This document shows positions 45,707-57,150 of a DNA stretch of 64,000 nucleotides, one piece after another. Source of the stretch: Maratus speciosus (lineage: Eukaryota; Arthropoda; Arachnida; Araneae; Salticidae). The notes under the pieces were generated by a model that saw only the letters and a list, made by a program, of their open reading frames with translations, ran no database searches and was not told the origin of the DNA. Each line of letters begins with the position of its first letter. Position 1 is the stretch's first letter. Location: positions 273,886,411-273,950,410 of the forward strand of contig OZ010786.1 of NCBI GenBank assembly GCA_963932465.1. Direction: 5' to 3'. The position numbers and the translations under genes were made by a program.

Positions 45707-46736
45707 ATGTATAAATTTAGTTTCTAGATATTATTATTGTTTTTTATATACGATTTGTTTATATTTGTATGTAAAATAGATAAATGCCTTTTTTATATTA
45801 AATAAATTGTACAAATATTGGAAAATATTGCTTCTTTATGTGAAACAGTGAATATGCTTTTAGAAATTACGTTGCCAAATTTTCTTCTCCCGCCAAGGCC
45901 CCTATACTTGAAAAATACCGATTTATTATTATATAATGTAGTATTAGCTAACGTTCTGTAATCTGTTCCACAGTCAAAGTTGACTGCAAAAACGCGATGC
46001 TGGAATAATGTGGTATCAAGTATTCGGTTTAAAAATAAAATTAATTTTGCGCCAAACTACACTTACGCCAACTGGTTTTAGGTCTGATTAGGGAAAAATA
46101 CTCAAATTAAGATTTACAAACACCAAAATCGTAGCATGACAAGAATATGGTATTTGCGGAAAGTTGAGGGACATGTATAAATTTAAATGATTATTAAACT
46201 TTATTTTTCCAATTTTTTAAGTGTTTATGACTTCTGTCTCTTTTTATGTGTATCTATGCGTGTTTTAACTTTCCTAAAATACTTTGATACATTTTAGGAA
46301 AACTTACATAACATAGTGAGTTAAAACAAGGAAATTAATTACGCACCAAACTATGCCCGCCAAGATATGCCAATTGGCTGTGGAGCCAATTATGAAACTT
46401 TCCATAGATTAATACATACAAACTTTATATGAAAAAACAGTGAAGCTTTCATCTAAAGTATGTTAAACTGAAATGATCCCCCATACCTTCAAAAATAAAA
46501 CAAATGATAGGCCAATAAATAAATAAATGAGACTGTGCATTGAAACAAATTGAAGGAGCGATGTTAAATTAATACTGTAAGGTGAAATTAATTGTGAAAA
46601 GAAAAGAAATAGCAGAAATAAAATAAATCACATATTTGAAAATATAAAAGAGAAAATGAAATATTTTACATTTTCCGGATCTAGATGCCATCCATTTATT
46701 TCAATAACTAATATCACTGAGAAATTCATGGTAAAA
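45707..46736. other. AT-rich interval, nothing recognised
   Basis: No open frame of note, no repeat with the rest of the window that I can see. Confidence 0.4.
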
Positions 46737-46744
46737 TAATTTTC

Positions 46745-46951
46745 GGTACAGATGTCATATTCGCTCTATATTGGCGCGAATTTTTTCGGTTGCCAATTTG
46801 GCGAAAACATCAACAGCATAAACAACATAATCCGGGTTACCACATCAAGCAAAATAACGACACTTATGCGCAAGTAAAGTACCCGTTGACTATATGATAT
46901 TGGCGTCAGAAAAAAATCGCGCCAATATGGGGCGAATATGACATCTGTACC
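46745..46951. mobile_element. hAT-type MITE, family A (copy A5)
   Basis: 207 bp with termini ggtacagatgtcatattcgc at the left and, as reverse complement, at the right. Perfect duplication taattttc at 46737-46744 and 46952-46959. The best preserved copy for reading the family A interior. Confidence 0.95.
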
Positions 46952-46959
46952 TAATTTTC

Positions 46960-47481
46960 TTTCCTGATTATTATTACTATTATTATCATCATTTATTTAC
47001 ATAACGGAATACAGCAGTAAACATATTTTGTTTAACAGTAAAATAAGTTCATTTTTTAAATAAAATGTCTAGAACATGTGAAAATTTTAAGATTAACAAC
47101 TATCATTAGCAAACTACAAAGCACATCGTAAAGAAAATGGTAAAAGACAAATGGAAAACAAATTAAAAAATATTTCTGTTTCTCACGTTAGATAGCGCTA
47201 GTCACGGGAAACCATGTGGTTTCTAACCACGTGTACAGCGGACAAAGGAAACTTAGCGATTGCGAGGCCTGTTATTTCGATAAGGAGGCCTTGGCTTAAG
47301 CATTTAAATTGGGTGAGTTCTACCCGGAATATCTACGCAGATTTTCATTGGTCCATTTCCAAATCAAAACTTTTTTTTATATATAGAAGGATTGAGAGCA
47401 CGAGGTTATCTCTTATGTCTGATGCAATGCTCAATTAGAAAAAAGTGCAAACAAACTTAAGGCAGTTGTCACGTTCCCTGC
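46960..47481. other. Interval with a fragment of repeat X
   Basis: About 47325-47370 (atctacgcagattttcattg) matches the reverse complement of 1455-1500. No gene supported. Confidence 0.45.
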
Positions 47482-47485
47482 TTAA

Positions 47486-47696
47486 CCCTTTCAGTGGCAA
47501 AGCATTTTCAATGCTAAAGTGTTGAAATAAATGAATGGCACCGGAATTAACCAACAAATTTAAATGGAAATAGGAAAAAGGCTGTATTTCACTTTGCTAT
47601 TAAATGGAAAATATTTTTCTAAAATTATGGTGCCTATGTGGCATTTGGGAATTAAAATTAAGTGGTTTCATAAACATACCGCCGCCCCTGAAAGGG
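47486..47696. mobile_element. piggyBac-like MITE
   Basis: TTAA at 47482-47485 and 47697-47700. The ends CCCTTTCAGTGGCAAAGC and (reverse complement) CCCTTTCAGGGGCGGCGG share CCCTTTCAG. The element is 211 bp and non-coding. Termini differ from the larger piggyBac-like element at 23-25.9 kb. Confidence 0.8.
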
Positions 47697-47849
47697 TTAA
47701 CAAACGCGAACCTTTCTGACTCCTTTAATCATAAAAGTACAAAATTGACAGGACTGGTTATTGAAGCGATTTGGAATAGAAATGAGTTTTCCATTTTTTG
47801 ATAAATAATTACTTATTGAGTTACTAGCTAATCTGCCCGAGTCCGTCAA

Positions 47850-50690
47850 AAAACAGTACGAATAGCGAAAAAGCTCTGCAAATCACAAAAATTCGTGAAA
47901 AATGTAAAAATTGCTGCATAAATTTCGAATAAGCTTCATCGAAAAGAGGAGAAAAAATACTACAATGGGCTAGATGCTTGAAATTGGATTCCTTTTATGA
48001 ATTTGAAAAAAAGGTAGCAAATCACGAAAACACACTAAAAATCACAAAAATTTCGAAAATTACTGTACGAAATCCGAACAAACTTTATTGGAAAGAGGGC
48101 AGAATTTATTTTAGGTCAAAATTTGAATGGGAAAAATTCGCAGCATATGGCAAAAGAACGTTAAATCGCAATTGATTCCTTTGATGAATGTCAAGCTACG
48201 AAAAGCAGAAGAAAAGGCTAAAACTCGCGATAAAAAGGGGGTTAAATATCAAAAATCGCACAAGAGAAAATTATTATATAAGGCTAAAAGTTTGAAACCA
48301 AATTCCTTTTCCGTGTTTCCAAATATTACCGTGAACTCTAAAAAAAAAGAAAGAGAAAGCTAAAAAATTGCATTGAAGATCGCATTAAAAATCGCTACAG
48401 TTCAAAAGTAGCAGAGCAGAACATTTACGATAATAAGCTAAATGTTTGAAACCAAATTCCCATTAGACTGGAAGTCTGAAACATAATTCCTTTCAAAATG
48501 TCAAAATATCATTGTGAAAGCTTGAAAATCGCATTAAAAATCGCAAAATATTAAAAAGCCGCGAGGGTAAAAATTTACCATTAAGGGATTGCAATCGAAA
48601 AATTTACTAGGTAAAAAGTTTGAAATCGAAATCAGTTTCCGAATGTCAAAAAATCGCCACGGAGAATCGCTAAAAATCACATAGAAAATTGCATTAAAAA
48701 TCACTAAATATTTGAAAGTCGCTGCTGTAAAAATTTAATATTAATGGTAAAAACATTGTAATTGGAAATCCTTCATGAATAACAAAAAAACAACATGAAA
48801 CGCCAAAAATATCTAAAAACCACTAAAAATACTTTAAATATCGCATCCAAAATTGGTAAAATTCAAAAAGCGTCAAGGACAAAATGTGCTGTATGAAGGC
48901 TAAAAGTTGGAAACCGAAATAATTTTACTAATGTTAAAAATTTGCCACGGAACTCGAAAAATCGCTAAAAATCACATTAAAAATCATGAAAATTTAAAAA
49001 TCGCAGAAGACAAAATTTACTATAGTAGTATAAAAATTTGATACCAAATTCCTTTTCCGAATGTCAAAAAATCGCCGTGGGACTAGAAAAAACGCTAAAA
49101 ATCGTATTGAAAAATGCATTAAAAGTCGCTGAATATTCAAAAATAACAGCGAACAAAATTTACTAAAATGGGGTAAAATATTGTAATCAGAATTCTTTCA
49201 TTAATAACAAAAAATCAACTCAAAACACTATAATTGGAAATCTTTTAAAAATGGCAGAAAATCGACGTTGAACGTAAAAAATCTCGAAAGAACGCTAAAA
49301 ATCTCATTAAACTTCGCTAAAATTCAAAAATCGTTGTTAGCAAAATTTACCATATTAGGCTAAAAGTCTGAAACACAATTTTTTTCCAGATGTTAAAAAA
49401 TCGACGCAGGACTCGAAAAAAAACGCTAAAAATCGCATTGAAAATCGCAAAATCACTAAAAATGCATTAAAAATCGCTAAAGTTCAAAATTCGTACATGG
49501 CAAAATTTACTATATTAGGCTAAAAGTTTGAAACCAAATTCCTTTTCCAAATGTCAAAAAATCGTCGTGGGACTCGAAAGACCGCCAAAAACACCATTGC
49601 AAAATGCATTAAAAATCGCTAAATAAAAAATTATCCCAGGAGTAAAAATTTACTCTAATCGGGTAAAAGATTGTAATGGTAATTTTTTTCATAAAAGACA
49701 AAAAAAATCGATGCGGAACATAAAAATTTCAAAAAATCGCATTAAAAATCGTAGATAGTGAAATTTACTACATTTAGGCTAAAAGTTTGAAACCAAATTC
49801 CTTTTTCGAATGTCAAGAAATCACTGTGGGGATCGAAAAAACTCTAAAAATCTCAATGAAAAATGCATTGAAAATCGCATTAAAATGTATTAAAAATCGC
49901 CAAATATAAAAAAATCGCAGAAGTTAAAATTTACTCTAATGGATAAAACATTGTAATCGGAAATCTTTTGTGAATGACAAAAAATCGATGCAGCATGTGA
50001 AACATCGCTAAAAATCGCATTGAAAATCGCATTAAGAATCGCATTGAAAATCGCATTAAAAATCTCATTGAAAATCGCATTAAAAATCGCTAAAATTCAA
50101 AATAGTAATTGGTGAAATTTAAGATATTAGGCTAAAAGTTTGAAACAAAATTTTACTTACGAATGTCAAACAATCGCAGTAGAACTCGAAAAAATGCTAA
50201 AAATCGCATTGAAAATGCATTAAAAATTGCTAAATATTAAAAAATCGTAGGAGTCAAAATTTACTCAAATGGGGTAAAACATTGTAATCGGAAATACTTC
50301 ATGACAAAAAATTGACGCTGAACGCAAAAATCTCGAAAAAATCGCATTGAAATTGCATTTAAAACCACTGAAATTCGAAAATCGTAGCAGACAAAATTTA
50401 GTACATTAGGCTAAAAGTTGGAAACAAAATTCCTTTTACCAATGTCAAAAAATAGCTGAAAAGGCGGAAAAACACTAAAAATCGCACTAAAATGTCGCTA
50501 TAAATTCAAAAATTGCTGTACTAATTCCAAATAAATTTTATTGAAAAGAGGACAAAATGTACTATATTGTGTTAAAAGAATGAAACCGTATTCCTTTCAC
50601 CAATGCGAAAAAATCGCTTCGGAACATAAAAAAACCGCTAAAAATCGCATAAAAAATCTAATTAAAGAATCGAAAATCGGGCTTCGAGGT
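47850..50690. repeat. Degenerate AAATCGC-rich tandem array, ~150-bp average step
   Basis: About 18 imperfect units recognised by a landmark like aaaatttactatattaggct. Steps are 115-190 bases, averaging about 150. Two unit flavours alternate irregularly: one with ggctaaaagtttgaaaccaa, one with ggggtaaaacattgtaatcg. Between landmarks the sequence is mostly aaaatcgcattaaaaatcgc. One strand is strongly purine- and A-rich throughout. The open frames at 47978-48363 are accidental. On the minus strand, a Helitron-like terminus (attagCTAG, then T) sits at the left edge (47824-47827). Confidence 0.85.
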
Positions 50691-50799
50691 TCAAAACTTC
50701 ATATATAGCAGTACCTTCCTCCAAATTTTGTAGCTCTTTGTGCAATGGTCTCTTCAGAACACCGTCGACACATTCACACACAAACTTCTTTCTTTATTA

Positions 50800-51562
50800 T
50801 CCAATATATAAAAATGAAAATTTGTCTGTCTGTAATTCTATACAAACCCACAGTTTGGAAGCCAAAATTGTGAAATGTTATGTACACGTGTATTAAAACA
50901 CGACCGATGCAACTAAAGTAATATGGAATCGAAATAATTTATAGTTAATTTTTAATTAATAAAAAACCACAAATTTGACAGCAATTTCCAATCAAATTCA
51001 AACATTATGCGTTATAGCTGTTGCCAACAATTAAAAATCCACAATAAAATTCTTACCACAAGAATTACTTTTATATTTTAAGATTTTCACGTGAAAAAAT
51101 GAAATAAACGTTTGTCGAATTTAAAAAAAGGGAACATTACATCTTCATCATAACTTTTCTACTGCAAGATTCGCAAGTGAAAAATGATAAAATAGTCTGA
51201 CGAATTAAAAACAAAAGTGAATGTTACGTCATATTTTTTCTGTTTTACGATTTCCATGGGCAAAAAATATAATTATTTAATTAATTTGACGAATAAAGAA
51301 AAGGGAATATTACGTCATATTGGAAATATAAAGGACGTGATGAATTCATATAAGTGTGGAAAAATGTATTGAAGCATGAAAAAACTCGATTATTGTAACA
51401 TTGGCATTATTACTCCAATGATCCAAGTTCATTTATAGTACAACACTACGACGGTTTTTTTTTTTTTTTTTTTTTTTTTTTATGCTGTATGTTAAATTTT
51501 GAAACTGGTTTTTCAAAACAAACATTCTTAAAATTCCGGGCAACGCCGGGTACATTAGCTAG
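50800..51562 (+). mobile_element. Non-autonomous Helitron with canonical ends
   Basis: The 5' end TCCAATATATAAAAATG is preceded by A. The 3' end has the hairpin ccgggcaacgccgg, about ten spacer bases (gtacatta) and CTAG (51559-51562), followed by T. A|T insertion, 5' TC and 3' CTRR with a nearby hairpin are the Helitron hallmarks. A T27 run lies near 51455-51481. No Rep/helicase coding. Confidence 0.88.
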
Positions 51563-52365
51563 TTATAAGATAAACGATTTTGGTAACGTAAAAACAGGTT
51601 TTTCTCTTTTTGACTGTTTTTTTTTTTTTTTTTTTTCAACTTTCATACGAAAATTCGGTTCAAAAAGCCAACTTTGACAGCATTTTCTGAACGATTTTTT
51701 GCATTTACCAAAAAATGGAAAACATCTTTCGATTTCTCCAGTTTCTGAATAACACTTGCTACAAATTTCATGGATTACAGAACAAAAATTAATTTAAAAA
51801 TGTATCATAAAGTTAAAGTTGCCCCTTTGGATTTGAACAGCCTTAATAAAAATTTGTTAAAGCCTTGGGCTTTTGAATATTTCTTTTTAAATGGTGGTGA
51901 TGACGGTGAGAGTGGTTGAGATAAATGTGTTTAAAACCTTCATTCAGAGTTTCAACAAATTATATCGAAGTTTTCATTAAAAATTCTAGCTAATGTTCTG
52001 ATTGGAATGACTCAGAAATTTTGCTTTAGGGTACACGGAATAATTTTACCTTCAGAATAAAAAAATTGATATTGTCCTTAAACTTCGAAAATTTTGAACT
52101 CGACCTCTTCACAAAGTTTCAAGTGTAGTAAAATAAGAACGAAATCTTGTGCGTAGATCACGGTTATAGATTATGAAACATTTTCCAACATTATTAGAGT
52201 ACTGTTAAGAAATTTCATTCTGTCATACAATGAAATGAGATGTCCAAACAAACAATTTAAATAAAAAAGAAAAGTGCCCAGCTAAACTGATGGCATTGAG
52301 TTCACAGACTATTCACACTAATTGTATATTATACTCTTATTTTAAAGAATAATGCCACTCAAAAA
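51563..52365. other. AT-rich interval, nothing recognised
   Basis: Holds a T-run near 51620-51635. No gene or repeat supported. Confidence 0.4.
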
Positions 52366-53400
52366 AATAAGTGAAGGGGAATTAGCCCCCTTTTCCCCCT
52401 TTATACTTAACCAGTGAACCTCCAAATCTAATCAGGGAAGCTCCTTATAGATATACCGGTATAAACCGGTATACCAAATTTGGAGCAAATCGAATAATCT
52501 TGCAAAAAAAAAACATTTATCTAAATTAAGGGGGTGGACTAGCCCTCCTTTATCCTTAACCAATGAACCGCGAAAACGAATCAGGGAAGCTCCTTAACAT
52601 AATAAACCGGTATACCAACTTCGGAGCAAATCGAATCATTCTGCATGAAAAACCCATTTATCTAAATTAAGAGGGGCGGGCTAACCTCCCTTTTCCCCCT
52701 TTACCTATAACCAATGAACCCCTAAAACTAATCAGGGAAGTTCCTTAACATAATAAACCGGTATACCAATTCGGAGCAAATCGAATCATTCTGCATGAAA
52801 AACACCTTTATCTGAATTAAGGGGAGTTTACTAACCCCGTTTTTCCCCCTTTATCCTTAACCAATGAACCCCCAAAACTAATCAGGGAAGTTCCTTAACA
52901 TAATAAACCGGTATACCAAATTCGGAGCAAATCGAATCATTCTGCATGAAAAACCCATTTATCTGAATTAAGGGGGGTGGACTAACCCCGTTTTCCCCCT
53001 TTATCCTTAACCAATGAACTCCCAAAACTAATCAGGGAAGTTCCTTAACATAATAAACCGGTATACCAAATTCGGAGCAAATCGAATCATTCTGCAGGAA
53101 AAACCCATTTATCTGAATTAAGGGGGGGGGTGGACTAACCCCCCTTTTCCCCCTTTATCCTTAACCAATGAACCCCCAAAACTAATCAGGGATGTTCCTT
53201 AACATAATAAACCGGTATACCAAATTCGGAGCAAATCGAATGATTCTGCATGAAAAACCCATTTTTCTGAATTAAGGGGGGTGGACTAACCCCGTTTTTC
53301 CCCCTTTATCCTTAACCAATGAACTCCCAAAACTAATCAGGGAAGCGCCTTATCACAATGAACCTAGGAAAAAATTTTGAAGCAAATCGGATGTTTCTAT
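52366..53400. repeat. Tandem array, ~150-bp unit, seven copies
   Basis: The landmark atcagggaag recurs at 52431, 52580, 52731, 52881, 53031, 53184 and 53336 (steps 149-153). Each unit has aaaccggtataccaa, gcaaatcgaatcattctgca and a pyrimidine tract ttttccccctttat. The central units are most similar and the outer ones diverge, the pattern left by unequal exchange. Confidence 0.95.
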
Positions 53401-53495
53401 CAAGAGTTATCGCGTTACGTACATACATACATACATACATACAGAACGGGCGGGCACATTAGCTCTCAGGCTTTGATAGCCTGTGAGCTAAAAAC
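53380..53495 (+). mobile_element. Element end: microsatellite plus terminal hairpin
   Basis: Right after the 150-bp array come gaagcaaatcggatgtttct, (ATAC)n at about 53420-53442, gggcgggcacattagct and the hairpin agctctcaggct/agcctgtgagct (about 53459-53489), then taaaaa. The same block occurs inverted at 63.83-64.00 kb. Tandem array, microsatellite and 3' hairpin together recall Helitron/Helentron-associated non-autonomous elements, but no CTRR end is seen, so the class is inferred. Confidence 0.6.
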
Positions 53496-53599
53496 TCAGT
53501 GCAGTTAAAAATCTATTTTCAGGAATTCCTGTTCATGGCAGATAATGCATGTGAATTCATTTGTGTTACCCTGTATATAACTGATAATGCTTTAATGCA

Positions 53600-54240
53600 T
53601 ACTGATTAGTGAAGCAAAAATTGAAATCAGCTGAAAAATGCATAAAACTAATAAAGTTTTTTTCTATTGAATTACCATTTATATATGACAATGTATCATT
53701 TTGTGATGCTATGTAGTACATATGAACAATACAGCAAATTTGACCTGAAAAACTAGTAAAACAGTTGTAAGTGCATTTTTAGGAAACTCTTCCATAGACG
53801 GGTCCATACGAATTTTTTTGAGCTAAACTTGTGTCTATACGCTTTATACAGATCACATAATATACGAAACTTTATTTCAGCTCGAAAACGCGCAACACAA
53901 CTAAAAATGTATTTAAACAATTACCCTCTATAGATGGCAGTGTATCTATTTTTTTTTTTTTTTACATAGGAATATGGATTATTTATCTTCTACAAGCAGC
54001 TTTTAGTATTATAAAATTATTCGGCCACAAAATGCCTAACATAGTTAAAAACACATTTTAGAAATTCATGATTATAAACTGAAATGTTTATGATTTCTTT
54101 CGTGCAACTCCGTAGATGATCTATCAAATTTATACTGATCACGTAATGTACTAAACTTTTACTTAAGCTTAAAAATGCCCATAACAGCTGAAAACGCACT
54201 TCCAGCAATTATGGTTCTTAGTCAATCCTGTAAAAGAACC
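53600..54240. repeat. Degenerate tandem array, ~142-bp unit, four copies
   Basis: The landmark 'aca..taaaaa.gcattttaga' and related forms recur near 53757, 53900, 54042 and 54182, and 'tactgatcacgtaatgta' variants precede them. Units are strongly diverged. Confidence 0.6.
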
Positions 54241-54830
54241 ACATAGGGTAAAAGCACCAATAGTCAGCCACTTAAGCGCTTTCTTTTAGTATATAGTTCA
54301 AAGCTTAATTTTAAAAAACAATGCAACATTTTTAACAGTGACACATGATAATATATACTTTTCTTTTAATGTTTCAGCAATTGTTTTTAAAAAAACTTAT
54401 TATAGTTTTTATTTATAAAATGTTAAACTCAAAAGTAGCAAAGGTCTAGTATATCTACGCTCAAAAGGTCTAGTAGTCGACCACTCAATTCTAGTGTTCG
54501 GCCATCACTGGACCAGTAGTCGGCCACTTAAATGCTTTGTTATTTAAATAACTTAAAGTATAACTTTTATAAGCAGAACAACATTTTAATGATAAAATGT
54601 GTTAATTTATTCTTTTCTTATAATGATGTAGTAATAATTTAAAATATGATAATAGTATTTAACACTTTCCAACATAGTTTAAAAGTATTTGTGAATTTGG
54701 ATTGTCTTCAGTCTTTCCGAGTTCTAACACTCGTAAATATACTCGAACCTCCTTGAATTTTTTGTATGTTTTTGACGTTAACAATAGCACTATCGCTATT
54801 GAAAATAAAGTGTGTTCATCTACAGGGTGT
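54241..54830. other. AT-rich interval with two gtcggccactt-type repeats
   Basis: agtcagccacttaagcgctt (about 54268) and agtcggccacttaaatgctt (about 54513) are about 245 bases apart. No gene supported. Confidence 0.4.
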
Positions 54831-55890
54831 GTTCATCTACATCATACTACATCTATAGTTTATATACAGGGACAGTCAAAAGTATTCCGATGCATTACGC
54901 TCAATGAGAAAAATTGCTTCAAGTTTATTTTAATGATGTTGGCCATTTCAAACATAATGAAATTGATATTACATTTATGAAGTGCATTTAACTACGTATT
55001 CTGGACAATATGGGGTCCAAAGAACTTATTATTCATTTATAGGGCCCCGCAAAAGGATTCCTTTACATAATAGTGACAGGGGATAAGCGGTTTGCAGCGT
55101 ATTTTAGTTCTGTTATACTATATCAAATAGAATGAAATTGATATACTACATTACTGAGGCTTACTACAAAATACTTGTTGTATAACATGATATGCATAGC
55201 CATTTATCGTTCATTTACAGGGAAACACAAAAAATTCGAATACTGTATCTTTCTATTAGCGATTATTGCTTGAAGTGTGATTTTGTTTATGATATGCGTT
55301 TTTAAGTTTAATTAAATCTTTGCTTAGTATGCGGCGTGTATATAACTAATATAGATCATAGCTACACAAAAGAGTTTGTAAGCTTTAAGGAGTATCAGCG
55401 TGAATGGCTTAAAAGAGGCTTTTAATTGAGTTATGCTCTTTCAAGCTGAACTATATTTAGTATACTAAGAGATGTTTGTATAATATAAATAAAATCATAT
55501 ACAGGGCCACGTAAAAAACTAAATACATGACCGTCCAGGGATAATAATGTGTAGAAGTATGATTTCAGTAGTTTTAAACACGTTTTAGCCTGATTTAAAT
55601 TTTAGCTTAATATGTACGGCATATAAAAATCTGTTGGTAATATACAGGGTTGTACAATATAATTCAAGTTTGTTTCCATATAGTGGTAGAAATTGCTGAA
55701 GGTGAATTTTTAATCTGGTATGCATTTTCTTATTATACTAAGAACTATACTAATACTTACTATACTTTTATCATTCTATGTATAGAATAATATACAAATT
55801 TTTAGATTAAATACAGGTCTGCACAAAAGAATTGAACTACTATTCCGGTTCGGGACAGTAATCTGGTTCAAAAGCATTATGCCTTTTCTA
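54831..55890. repeat. Degenerate tandem array with a tatacaggg landmark
   Basis: Variants of tatacaggg followed by a cacaaaa-type stretch recur near 54865, 55038, 55214, 55498, 55644 and 55813, at uneven steps of about 145-285. Old array. Confidence 0.5.
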
Positions 55891-56229
55891 AAATGTTTAC
55901 ATTTTAGTGAAGTATTGAGCAGATAAATTTCATTAAAGAATTCTACAAGTAATGAGAATTGCTTTTGTAATCTATTCTTGATGCATGATTTTACATTCTT
56001 GTTCCTTAAGGAAAGTAAAGTTAAAAGACCAAATTATCTATATATAGTCTATATATTTTATAGTAGTCAGCCTTTCACATTTTGTGTTTAGCCATCGTAG
56101 GCTCGACGGCGGGAAGAGGAAAAATTATTACGTCATCTTGTTTCAAAATGAAATTATGATGTAGAGCAAGATTGTTAACAAAACATAAAATGACTAATCT
56201 GTCAATGCATATCTTGGTATGATATTAGC

Positions 56230-57150
56230 AGCAGGGAGCCCCAAATCGTCATTTTAGCGTTACTACCATGTCATCGAGTTTCGAGATGAAATTTTAATGT
56301 ATGGACTTTACCCACGAATGGCAACAGCCACCCCTCTGCGGGGAAAAACCCTCCGAAAAAGACTGTTTATTGGACGAAGGGGGAGCAGTTTTAAAATGTT
56401 CTTCGCACCTATTGGTGTTTTTCTTCTTTTTACCCGCGGCTGACGTCACATGGGTAAAGTCCATTGCATATATCGTCTAGTACAATGCAAATATTTCAGT
56501 TTGTCTTGGGATTTCGTGGTTAGATATGAGCAGAACGCGACGCCAATTCTTCATTTTTTGCGGTACAATCTCGTCATCGAGTTTTGAAATGTAATTTTAA
56601 TGAGTTGCATATCTCGAATAGTACATTACAAATATTACAGTCTGCCTCGTAATATCTTTAAACGATTTAAGCAGAATGAAGTGCCAATTCTTATTTTGGC
56701 TGTACTATCTGGTCATCGAATTTCAAAAGGAAATTTTAATATCTCTCTTTCGATTAATACGATTTAAGTATTTCAGTCTGTTCGTGGTATCTGAGCACTA
56801 TACAAGCATAACGGGTCGCCAACTCATTACTTTGGTGGTACTATTTCGTTTTCAATTTTGAGAACAAAATGTTAATGATTAAAGCTACAGGTTAGTATAA
56901 TATAATGCTTCAGTGGATTTCGTGATATCTTGATAGGATATGAGAAAAACGGGGCGCCAATTCTTCCTTTTAGTTGTACTATCGCATCATCGAATTTCGG
57001 AATGAAATTTTAATATGTTGCATATTTAGATTAGTACAGTAAAAATACTACTATCTGCTTCGTAATAGCTTAAAACGATCCGATCCGAATAGAGCATCGA
57101 TTCGTCATTCAAGCGGTACTAACAGATCGAGTTTCGATGTGAAATTTTAA
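56230..57150. repeat. Tandem array, ~140-bp unit, about six copies, with a MITE inside
   Basis: The landmark 'gagtttcgaaatgaaatttta' and close variants recur near 56278, 56578, 56718, 56852, 56992 and 57128. Steps are 134-140 except the first (300), which contains the MITE at 56303-56462. Confidence 0.82.
56303..56462. mobile_element. MITE inserted in a tandem-repeat unit
   Basis: 160 bp with perfect 12-bp inverted ends GGACTTTACCCA, extending to 14 bp with AT on each side. Other units of the array read aattttaatnnnttgcatat without it, giving the pre-insertion sequence. The duplication appears to be only AT or similar; superfamily unknown. Confidence 0.8.

Noticed and set aside
47978..48363. 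Lys-rich open frames
   Set aside because: By-products of the A-rich AAATCGC array; no conserved residues between units.
52366..53400. CRISPR-like regular repeats
   Set aside because: Units are ~150 bp without short repeat/variable spacer structure, in eukaryotic transposon DNA; this is a tandem array.
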